Program-made: the position numbers and the translations under genes | Notes under the pieces: model-generated | The model's database searches: none | What the model was told of the DNA's origin: nothing | Seen by the model: only the letters and a program-made list of their open reading frames with translations | Shown: positions 1-6,495 of the stretch, one piece after another | Layout of the letters: each line of letters starts with the position of its first letter | Numbering within the stretch: the first letter of the stretch is position 1 | Origin: Haliscomenobacter hydrossis DSM 1100 | Lineage (GTDB): Bacteria; Bacteroidota; Bacteroidia; Chitinophagales; Saprospiraceae | DNA length: 64,000 nt | Assembly (NCBI RefSeq): GCF_000212735.1 | Contig: NC_015510.1 | Coordinates: 3,498,315-3,562,314 of the forward strand | Reading direction: 5' to 3'

Positions 1-1226
1 GCCAGCGCGTTGCCTAAACTATTGATCCAGGAATTGAAGCGCGCTTCTGCATCCAGAGTGGCATCACAATTCAAAATGAGGTTGATCGGTGCCCGGGTAA
101 TTTCTGGTGCGCTACGGTCTACGACCTCAATGCGCTGTTGATGGGTGGTGAAATTGCCGCAGCTATCGCTTAATCGCCAGGTGCGCAAGACGATGTAATT
201 GTTGTCACAAGCGCCATTTTGCAATACATCGTTATAGCTGAGGTTGGCCTCAGTAAGGTTGTTGCAATTGTCTTGGAGCTTGCTGGGTTTGCCCGAAAAT
301 TGTGGATCATCGCCAAAACGACAATCGATAACGGTATCGCGGGGAGGTGTAAAAGATGGTTTTACATTGTCGGTCACTTCAATGATCTGTCTGCGTACGG
401 CACTATTGCCACATACGTCTTCACTTTTCCACAAACGCTGCAATTCATACGTTTTTTTGCAATTGGGATCGCCCGTGATCACCACCTCATCGGTAAAACT
501 CAAGACCGGACTGGGGTCACAATTGTCTTTCAAGATTGGAACGCCCAGCAGTTCGGGTACAAGGGGTCTATCGCAAGCGATCGTGGTATCATTTGGAAAT
601 TGCTCAAATTCTGGCGCGTCATCGTCGGTCAAAATGATCACCTGTCGATAGCTGCTGCGATTGCCACAGGCGTCAATGGCCACCCAGGTGCGGACGAATT
701 TACGGCGGTAGATGCAATTGCCGCTGCCTTGCTCGGTTTGGTTGTAAGTTACCGTTTCCAGAGCACAATTGTCGGTAATGCTAACCACCGAAGAATCGGG
801 TATGGGGTCTTTACAGCCCAGAATCAGTGAATCGGCAATAGTTGAAACAATGCGGGGTGCTGCGGTATCCTGAACGATAAAAACATACGTATCATTGGAC
901 ACTACCCCTCCGCCGGAATTGGTTACGCGAAAAGTCAGGCGCAATGTATCCGTGCAAGGCCCATTGAATACCAATGCTTCGGGAGGCATCGGAGTAATGG
1001 CTACAGTATGACCGTTCAACTGAGCGGGCAATACCACCTGCAATTGTAAAGTGTTGAACCAGGTGCTGTAAGCGGTATCTACATCCTCACACGCCACGAT
1101 GGTCGTATCTCCAACCAAACGAAATGATGGATGACTGATGGCGAGTTTTGCTGTTTTGCCCTGCAAAAAAGTCATGCTCAGAAGGCACAGCGCCAATATT
1201 GGAATGGAGTAAACCAAATGCTTCAT
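1..1226 (-). CDS. Secreted multi-repeat HYR-like surface protein (3' part beyond window)
   Basis: The frame is open from an ATG at 1224-1226 to the left edge, giving 408 complete codons; the C-terminus lies outside the window. The start MKHLVYSIPILALCLLSMTF is a typical signal peptide. After it come at least three repeats of roughly 85-95 residues. Each carries a Cys, then a 'DNC' motif, then a third Cys, then R-x-W...D-x-CGN, followed by a short 'R-x-I-x-V-x-D' strand (for example DACGNRSSYR, DVCGNSAVRR, DSCGNFTTHQ). This pattern is typical of HYR/Ig-like repeats in very large extracellular or gliding/adhesion proteins of Saprospiria, which often end in a type IX secretion sorting domain; that end is not visible here. 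The paired cysteines suggest disulfides in the extracytoplasmic protein. Ligand and role are unknown. Confidence 0.85.
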   Translation of the reverse strand, partial: MKHLVYSIPILALCLLSMTFLQGKTAKLAISHPSFRLVGDTTIVACEDVDTAYSTWFNTLQLQVVLPAQLNGHTVAITPMPPEALVFNGPCTDTLRLTFRVTNSGGGVVSNDTYVFIVQDTAAPRIVSTIADSLILGCKDPIPDSSVVSITDNCALETVTYNQTEQGSGNCIYRRKFVRTWVAIDACGNRSSYRQVIILTDDDAPEFEQFPNDTTIACDRPLVPELLGVPILKDNCDPSPVLSFTDEVVITGDPNCKKTYELQRLWKSEDVCGNSAVRRQIIEVTDNVKPSFTPPRDTVIDCRFGDDPQFSGKPSKLQDNCNNLTEANLSYNDVLQNGACDNNYIVLRTWRLSDSCGNFTTHQQRIEVVDRSAPEITRAPINLILNCDATLDAEARFNSWINSLGNAL

Positions 1227-1529
1227 ACCAAAACGGAAGTTATGCGTTTTACGGATACAAAAAGGATCTTGTACGCAGTGATTACAATATAGACAAAACG
1301 GTGGGATTTCTTCCGGTTCAGGGTAGAACGAATAGCATTCTGTTGGACAAAGTACATTTGGTCCATGAGATGTAATCGGTTTTTGGTCAATGCTTTTTTA
1401 AGTTGCCCTAAAATAGCGTAATATTTTAACTAGTTGAAGAGTTTAGGGTTGAAAAGTTGAAGAGAAGGACACCTCGGCTTCGCTCGGCGACCGATCTCTT
1501 CAACTTTTCAACCCTAAACTCTTCAACTT
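1227..1529. other. Intergenic gap between the HYR-like gene and gltX
   Basis: This gap separates the start of the leftward HYR-like gene from the 3' end of gltX. The part from 1227 to 1431 should hold the promoter of the HYR-like gene, but no convincing TAnnTTTG box was found. The rest is the perfect palindrome listed separately. No coding region is supported. Confidence 0.6.
1432..1528. repeat. Perfect 34-bp-arm palindrome, terminator-like, downstream of gltX
   Basis: The left arm (1432-1465) and right arm (1495-1528) are exact reverse complements over 34 bp. Each arm consists of degenerate copies of a GTTGAAGAG/GTTGAAAAG unit. The 29-nt loop contains GGCTTCGCTCGGCGACCG, which also occurs in variant form in the loop of the palindrome near 44931. 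The right arm ends two bases before the gltX stop codon, so in RNA it would fold as a long hairpin right after gltX. It may act as a terminator or 3' stabiliser, although no clean T-run follows. Confidence 0.85.
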
Positions 1530-3050
1530 TTAACTCACTTTATCAAACAAATCAAAAGCTCTTTCCAATCTTCTTCGGCATTCGGCTTTGCCTAAAAGGG
1601 CCATCATGTCAAACACTGCCGGACCCTTCATGGTACCCGTCAGGCCAACGCGCAAAATGGGGAGTACATCGCCAAATTTCAGGCCAGCGTTAGCCGTAAA
1701 TGCCTCTACACAAGTCTGCACGGTTGTTGCGGTGTAATCGCTTAATGCCTCTAATTGCTCCACCAGGGGGGCAAAAATGACCCGACTACCCTCTGCTTTC
1801 CATTTTTTGCGAATGGTCGCCTCATCAAAAACGGTAAAATCTTCAAAGAAGTACGCGCCATTCGTCCAGAAATCGGGGAAAAGAATCACCCGTTCTTTCA
1901 TCATGCCTACAAAACTGCGCAGAAAGTCCTCCGCAGGTTGATGGCCATGTGCTTCGATGATCGGCCGAACGGTTTTTGCCAACGCTGCATCTGGAGTCGC
2001 CATGATGTATTGCTGGTTGAACCACTTGGCTTTGTCAAAATCAAAACGGGCACCCGATTTGCCGATTTTCTCAACCGTAAAGGCTTCGGCAAGCTCGTCC
2101 ATGCTGAAGATCTCTTGCTCTGTACCGGGATTCCAACCCATAAAAGCCATAAAGTTGACCATCGCCCGTGGATCAAATCCAAACTCTCTGAATCCGATAA
2201 AAGAATCTTCCGGGGTTTCACCATTCCAGGAAATGGGAAAAACGGGAATACCCAAACGAAAACCGTCCCGTTTGCTCAACTTGCCTTTGCCGTCGGGTTT
2301 GAGGATCAGGGGCAAATGGGCAAAGCGGGGCATTTCTGTTTCCCAGCCAAATGCGCGATACAACAAAACGTGGTGGGCGGTGCTGGGCAACCATTCTTCA
2401 CCTCGAATGACGTGGGTGATTTTCATCAAGCGGTCGTCGATGACGTTGGCCAGGTGATAAGTGGGCATGCCGTCGCCTTTGAGCATCACCTTATCATCCA
2501 ATTCATTGCTTTGAAAGGAAACTTCGTCCCGCACCAGATCCTGAATAAGGATACTCTGATCTTCGGGTACTTTTAAACGGATGACGTAGGGTTCTTCAGC
2601 ATTCAGGCGGCGCTTGACCTCTTCAGCACTGAGGGTAAGACTGTTTTTTAGTTTAAGGCGGGTTTTGCTATCGTATTTAAAATTTTCGTCGGCTTTGCGC
2701 ACAGCATCAAGTTCTTCGGGGGTGTCAAATGCGTAGTAGCCGTGGCCATTGTCCACCAGTTGCTGGGCATATTCCAGATATATTTCTTTGCGGTCAGATT
2801 GCCGATACGGGCCGTATGCTCCACCAAACCCGGGGCCTTCCATGGGGACAATGCCCGCCCAACGCAAGGATTCAATGATGTATGCTTCGGCACCGGGTAC
2901 ATAACGGGTTTGATCCGTATCTTCAATGCGCAGAATAAATGTCCCGCCAAATTTTTTGGCCAAAAGGTAGTTGTATAAAGCCGTACGGATACCTCCAATG
3001 TGCAGGGCTCCGGTAGGGCTAGGGGCAAAACGAACGCGAATATTTTCCAT
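1530..3050 (-). CDS. gltX: Glutamyl-tRNA synthetase
   Basis: Class I aminoacyl-tRNA synthetase of 506 residues, a normal length for the family. It charges tRNA-Glu with glutamate in the cytoplasm; that product also feeds the hemA-dependent tetrapyrrole pathway found later in the window. The N-terminus RFAPSPTGALHIGG carries the HIGH-type signature (as HIGG, near residue 17). KLSKRDG near residue 257 is the KMSKS equivalent. The anticodon-binding alpha-helical cage makes up the C-terminal third. The ATG at 3050 is chosen because the family start motif begins a few residues later. A candidate promoter lies about 110 bp upstream. No operon partner is evident. Confidence 0.97.
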   Translation of the reverse strand: MENIRVRFAPSPTGALHIGGIRTALYNYLLAKKFGGTFILRIEDTDQTRYVPGAEAYIIESLRWAGIVPMEGPGFGGAYGPYRQSDRKEIYLEYAQQLVDNGHGYYAFDTPEELDAVRKADENFKYDSKTRLKLKNSLTLSAEEVKRRLNAEEPYVIRLKVPEDQSILIQDLVRDEVSFQSNELDDKVMLKGDGMPTYHLANVIDDRLMKITHVIRGEEWLPSTAHHVLLYRAFGWETEMPRFAHLPLILKPDGKGKLSKRDGFRLGIPVFPISWNGETPEDSFIGFREFGFDPRAMVNFMAFMGWNPGTEQEIFSMDELAEAFTVEKIGKSGARFDFDKAKWFNQQYIMATPDAALAKTVRPIIEAHGHQPAEDFLRSFVGMMKERVILFPDFWTNGAYFFEDFTVFDEATIRKKWKAEGSRVIFAPLVEQLEALSDYTATTVQTCVEAFTANAGLKFGDVLPILRVGLTGTMKGPAVFDMMALLGKAECRRRLERAFDLFDKVS

Positions 3051-3166
3051 GAAAAGTGAGCGATAGTATTATTTTCAAAAAATTCTGAAAAAAAATGCGC
3101 TTAAGGGCAGCCCATTTTCGATTTTTTGCGTTATACAGAAAACAGTGCTTGCGCATTTTAGACCAA

Positions 3167-3200
3167 CAAAAGTACAAATTTAAGTGGGTCTGGTATGCAA
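3167..3200 (-). promoter_or_regulatory. Candidate Bacteroidota sigma promoter for gltX
   Basis: On the minus strand TACTTTTG (3167-3174) matches the TAnnTTTG -7 box. A TTG (3198-3200) lies 23 bp upstream, within the usual Bacteroidota spacing. The implied leader to the gltX ATG is about 110 nt. Only the sequence match supports this. Confidence 0.5.
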
Positions 3201-3317
3201 CTATTGAGTATTTCATTGCTCAGAGATAGACAAACACTGTTTTAGCATCATTTTTTATCCCGTGAACATTGGTGTTGTTGCACATGTTATGGCAACGACC
3301 CTAAAAACTCAGCACTT

Positions 3318-3971
3318 ATGTATTTGATCAAGACACCCCATTTTATCCAAAACCTGTTTCCGCACTTTACGTGGCGGATACCCACCGAAGAGAAACAAAT
3401 CTTCCTCACTTTTGACGATGGTCCCATTCCCGAAGTCACGCCCTGGGTTTTGGAGCAATTGGAAAAATACAATGCCAAAGCGACTTTCTTCTGTGTGGGG
3501 GACAACATTCAGAAGAACCCCGAGATTTTCCAGCAAGTGAAAAACGCCGGACATGTCATCGGTAACCACACCATGAATCACCTCAATGGTTGGGTTTCCG
3601 AAAACCTGACCTACTTTCACAACATTCGGCAAGGAGCCAGACAAGCTAAGTCCGTGCTTTTTCGCCCGCCATATGGCCGCATTACGCCCAAACAAACCCA
3701 GTTTTTGTTGCGGCATTACCGCATCGTGATGTGGGATGTACTGAGTGGAGATTTTGACAATACCAATTCTCCAGAGCAAGTACTTCGCAACGTGGTACAA
3801 AATGCCGGACCAGGCTCTATTGTGGTGTTTCACGATAGCATCAAGTCAAAAGAGCGGCTCGAATATGCGCTTCCCAGGATGTTGGAACATTTTACGGCGG
3901 AGGGGTATACTTTTGATAGCCTTAATGCCCAGGAGATGTTTGAAACAGAGTTGGTGCACAAGCGGGCATAA
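3318..3971 (+). CDS. Polysaccharide deacetylase (NodB homology family)
   Basis: A 217-residue protein consisting almost entirely of a NodB homology domain (carbohydrate esterase family 4), which removes N-acetyl groups from peptidoglycan or other amino sugar polymers using a divalent metal. Visible motifs in order are FLTFDDGP (motif 1, catalytic and metal-binding Asp), GNHTMNH (motif 2, metal-binding His pair), FRPPYG (motif 3), a WDV motif, and VVFHDS (motif 5 His). There is no obvious signal peptide; the N-terminus is short and only mildly hydrophobic, so the location is unclear. It stands alone and ends at a bidirectional terminator shared with the dtxR-like gene. Confidence 0.92.
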   Translation: MYLIKTPHFIQNLFPHFTWRIPTEEKQIFLTFDDGPIPEVTPWVLEQLEKYNAKATFFCVGDNIQKNPEIFQQVKNAGHVIGNHTMNHLNGWVSENLTYFHNIRQGARQAKSVLFRPPYGRITPKQTQFLLRHYRIVMWDVLSGDFDNTNSPEQVLRNVVQNAGPGSIVVFHDSIKSKERLEYALPRMLEHFTAEGYTFDSLNAQEMFETELVHKRA

Positions 3972-4009
3972 TTTTCAATCAATTGAAATGCTTGATTTAT
4001 TTTTATAAA

Positions 4010-4036
4010 AAAGCCGCGGGGATTCTCTGCGGCTTT
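4010..4036. terminator. Bidirectional rho-independent terminator
   Basis: AAAGCCGC (4010-4017) pairs with GCGGCTTT (4029-4036) around an 11-nt loop. It sits between the convergent deacetylase and DtxR-family genes and overlaps the last bases of the latter. A/T-rich runs on both sides suit termination in both directions. Confidence 0.75.
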
Positions 4037-4709
4037 ATGCTTTTTGTTGTTTTTGCACCAGCAAATGTTCACTTACCTTGCGCGATAGGGTTTCTTCCCC
4101 CTCGTTTTTCAGGCGTACTTTCATCGATCCATCGTATTCGTGGTAATCCAGGATTTCAAGTTGAGCACCCAAACCCAGCTTAAGCCGGTCCAAATACTGC
4201 AAAAAAGCGGGCGCGTGGTCTTGCACCCCCACTACGATTACTTTGTCTCCTAATTTTGATTCGGCCAAAGGGGCTTGCTTGCGAAAAGTAAAATTACCAT
4301 CTGCATCCGGAATGGGATCTCCATGAGGGTCAAATTTGGGGTAGGCCAAATAAATATCCAAACGTTTGACCAATTCCTCCGATTTGATGTGCTCCAATTG
4401 CTCGGCAATGTCATGCACCTCATCCCATGAAAAGCGCAATTTTTCAACCAAAAAAACCTCCCAAAGGCGGTGTTTGCGAATGAGTTCGGTAGCAATGCGC
4501 AGGCCTTCTGCGGTGAGGCTTACTCCTCGGCGACTTTCGTATAGCACCAGGCTTTTTTCATTGAGCCGCTTGATCATGTCGGTTACCGAGGCTGCACTGG
4601 TATTCATATCTGCCGCAATGGCATTGGTGCTTGCCTTGGCGCCGCTTTGTTCTGAAATTTTATAAATTGCTTTAAGGTAATTTTCCTCAGTATGTGAGAT
4701 GTTATCCAT
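4035..4709 (-). CDS. DtxR/MntR-family metal-dependent transcriptional regulator
   Basis: A 224-residue regulator. The N-terminal winged helix begins HTEENYLKAIYKISEQ and includes NTSAASVTDMIKRL, the recognition-helix region. A DtxR dimerisation/metal-binding domain follows, with conserved His and Glu residues (for example EQLEHIKSEELVKRLD). The last ~70 residues (LGDKVIVVGV onward) look like a FeoA/SH3-like domain. Family members bind Fe(II) or Mn(II) and repress metal uptake genes; which metal applies here cannot be told. It begins 2 bp after the stop of the LytTR response regulator, so the two are probably cotranscribed. Confidence 0.92.
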   Translation of the reverse strand: MDNISHTEENYLKAIYKISEQSGAKASTNAIAADMNTSAASVTDMIKRLNEKSLVLYESRRGVSLTAEGLRIATELIRKHRLWEVFLVEKLRFSWDEVHDIAEQLEHIKSEELVKRLDIYLAYPKFDPHGDPIPDADGNFTFRKQAPLAESKLGDKVIVVGVQDHAPAFLQYLDRLKLGLGAQLEILDYHEYDGSMKVRLKNEGEETLSRKVSEHLLVQKQQKA

Positions 4710-4711
4710 GT

Positions 4712-5404
4712 TTATAGGAAATTGAGCCGATTCAGTAGCCCTTGTTTATGGCTTCTGCTAATTGGGATGACGGTCTCTGCAATCACCAAGGTATTTTCTT
4801 CGATGTCCTTGATTTTGTCCAAATTGATGATGTAAGAACGATGCACTTTGACAAATCGGGGATCCTTCATTTTGGAATCGATTCCTTTCATCGTACCATG
4901 AATGATGTGACGTTTTCCATTGGCTGTCCGAATGGTGACGTAGTCCCCTAAATTTTCAAAGAAAAGAATATCGTCCAAACTGATGCGCACCAATTTGCCC
5001 TCCTCCCTAATGTAAACGTCCTTGGCTTCTTCTTTGTATTTTTGAATGCGTCGCTCTGCATCCAGCACTTTTTCCATGGCCCGTTGAAAACGCAAAAATG
5101 TGATGGGTTTTTTGAGGTAGTCAACCACCTGGTACTCGAATGCTTCGTAGGCGTATTCCGTGCGGGCAGAAGTAATGATGATGTGTGGAAAACTGGATAA
5201 GCGATCCATCAATTCAATCCCACTCAATCCAGGCATTTCTACATCCAAAAAAATGAGATCCACACGGTCATTGTTGAGAAACTGCAAAGCTTCTTCCGCA
5301 GAGGCGAAACTGGCGGCAATTTCCAGGTTCTCGGCACGCTTGCAAAGATTCTCCATTGCAGTACGCGCCATCAGATCATCATCTACGATTAGACATTTGA
5401 GCAT
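4712..5404 (-). CDS. LytTR-family response regulator
   Basis: Two-domain response regulator of 230 residues when started at the ATG at 5404, where MLKCLIVDDD opens the receiver domain; an upstream in-frame ATG at 5494 would add 30 residues with no receiver homology. The receiver has the acidic cluster D8-D10, the phospho-acceptor Asp54 in IFLDVEMPG, and the conserved Lys in DYLKKP. Residues ~130-230 form a LytTR DNA-binding domain (ILFFENLGDYV, FVKVHRSYIIN). No histidine kinase is adjacent, so its sensor must be encoded elsewhere. It is the first gene of a two-gene operon with the DtxR-like regulator, and a structured, terminator-bearing region lies just upstream. Confidence 0.93.
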   Translation of the reverse strand: MLKCLIVDDDLMARTAMENLCKRAENLEIAASFASAEEALQFLNNDRVDLIFLDVEMPGLSGIELMDRLSSFPHIIITSARTEYAYEAFEYQVVDYLKKPITFLRFQRAMEKVLDAERRIQKYKEEAKDVYIREEGKLVRISLDDILFFENLGDYVTIRTANGKRHIIHGTMKGIDSKMKDPRFVKVHRSYIINLDKIKDIEENTLVIAETVIPISRSHKQGLLNRLNFL

Positions 5405-5515
5405 GGGACGGTGACTTAGGTGTATGAGTGCTTGTTGAGCACTATGGCTCAAAGGTAATATTAAAGGACTGGATGATGCTAATGGAAAGATCAATTGTGT
5501 ACAACAGAATGCCCT

Positions 5516-5566
5516 AAAAAAAAGTTGCCCACTTTAAACCGTCTCACCGGCCTGAAGTGGGGCAAC
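5516..5566 (-). terminator. Rho-independent terminator (minus strand)
   Basis: Read on the minus strand, GTTGCCCCACTT (5555-5566) pairs with AAGTGGGCAAC (5524-5534) with a single bulged base. Eight consecutive T follow (A-run 5516-5523 on the plus strand). It ends whatever transcript comes from the right, about 110 bp before the response-regulator start codon. Confidence 0.8.
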
Positions 5567-5721
5567 CAAACTTCCTATTCCCAAAACCCTTGACAAAACA
5601 CACGTGATGTGTGCAAGTTGCCAAGAATATTTTTATAAAGAACAGCATCCTTGATAGTTGGAGCTGTAAACTCAAAGTCGCTATCAAATCCCACATTTAA
5701 ACTGTAAGTAGGACAAATATA
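5516..5721 (-). ncRNA. Candidate structured small RNA or attenuator leader
   Basis: On the minus strand a TATATTTG box (5714-5721, TAnnTTTG-type) precedes about 190 nt containing three well-formed hairpins. The first is TTGATAG/CTATCAA (5681-5687 with 5651-5657). The second is CTTGGCAA/TTGTCAAG (5618-5625 with 5589-5596, one G-U) enclosing CACAC/GTGTG (5609-5613 with 5599-5603). The third is the terminator at 5516-5566. No reading frame of note exists. It could be a free small RNA, a terminating leader of the response-regulator operon, or the long 3' UTR of the membrane-protein gene at 5869. No clear -33 box was found and I cannot assign a known RNA family. Confidence 0.45.
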
Positions 5722-5768
5722 AACGTACAATCTGAAACCATCTACTTTTTTTAGGTTTTTGGGTAGAT

Positions 5769-5814
5769 TTTTACGGCTTTTGGTAGGAAATTTAATTTTT
5801 TTGGTGCCGTAAAA
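5769..5814. other. Hairpin with 9-bp perfect arms
   Basis: TTTTACGGC (5769-5777) pairs with GCCGTAAAA (5806-5814). It lies just downstream of the minus-strand membrane-protein gene. It may be that gene's 3' structure or part of the candidate RNA region. Confidence 0.5.
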
Positions 5815-5868
5815 GTAAGCCTATAATTTCGTGATAGCAATATAATCAAGCTCAAAAAGATGCCCTTT

Positions 5869-6228
5869 TTAACTGATATCCCAAAAAGATCTGGGTCTGC
5901 GCAACACAACTACCGCTACCCGAATGGTGTGGACAAAATATATTACCGCCAAAGCCAGTAAAAATAGCCAAGCCAATGGATTGAAAAAATACAACCCGAT
6001 TGGCAGCAGCAGCCCTACTAAAAAAAATGTCCATAAATACGCTCTGGCAGGTCGATAGGTATGCCACAACCAAAGCTGTGCAGCACTCAGCATTTGTAAT
6101 AAGACCAACACAATTAGCGTGATTTTTAATCCGATATGTAGTGGTTCGAGCGGTATTGCCAAAGCCAAAAGAACCATCAACATACTCTGTACAAGCAAAT
6201 CAAGCTTCATCCGCAAACGAGATACCAT
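5869..6228 (-). CDS. Small multi-spanning membrane protein, unknown function
   Basis: A 119-residue, strongly hydrophobic protein with about four predicted transmembrane segments, approximately residues 10-25, 31-50, 64-82 and 84-105. It has a basic N-terminus (MVSRLRMKLD) and a basic tail (VVLRRPRSFWDIS). No family was recognised. It is transcribed towards the structured region upstream of the response-regulator genes and is divergent from prc. The hydrophobic pattern is coherent enough to support a real inner-membrane protein. Confidence 0.65.
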   Translation of the reverse strand: MVSRLRMKLDLLVQSMLMVLLALAIPLEPLHIGLKITLIVLVLLQMLSAAQLWLWHTYRPARAYLWTFFLVGLLLPIGLYFFNPLAWLFLLALAVIYFVHTIRVAVVVLRRPRSFWDIS

Positions 6229-6382
6229 AGCTCTTCAGAATTGATTCAGCGCAAAGATAAGGGAAACGATTTTAATTTTCAATATTTTTTGAAAATACTG
6301 AAAATTAATTTTTCAACTTGTATGCCCATTATTCTGTTAATTACTTTATCTTGAATGCGCATGAAAGCTGCTTCCCAAATAA

Positions 6383-6464
6383 GGAACGGAAACGAAACAA
6401 AGTAGTTTATTTTATTTCCGTTCCTAAGCACAACAACTTTTGGGAATTTCTCCAATAAGTTGTT
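6383..6464 (+). other. Two hairpins in the prc upstream region
   Basis: GGAACGGAAA (6383-6392) pairs with TTTCCGTTCC (6415-6424), and AACAACTT (6432-6439) pairs with AAGTTGTT (6457-6464). They lie 30-110 bp before the prc start and may form its 5' leader structure. Function is unknown. Confidence 0.5.
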
Positions 6465-6495
6465 ATTTATTCGTTAAATATTTGGCACAGAACCC

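Larger units (their letters stand above)
5405..5868. other. 464-bp structured intergenic region
   Basis: No coding region is supported. It contains a strong minus-strand terminator, two further hairpins and a 9-bp-arm hairpin, all listed separately. Everything points to RNA structure on the minus strand, between a small membrane-protein gene and the response-regulator operon. Confidence 0.7.

Noticed and set aside
5516..5721. Assignment of the structured region as 6S RNA or tmRNA
   Set aside because: It has neither the long closing stem with central bulge of 6S nor a tag-coding or tRNA-like domain; only the label 'candidate structured RNA' is justified.
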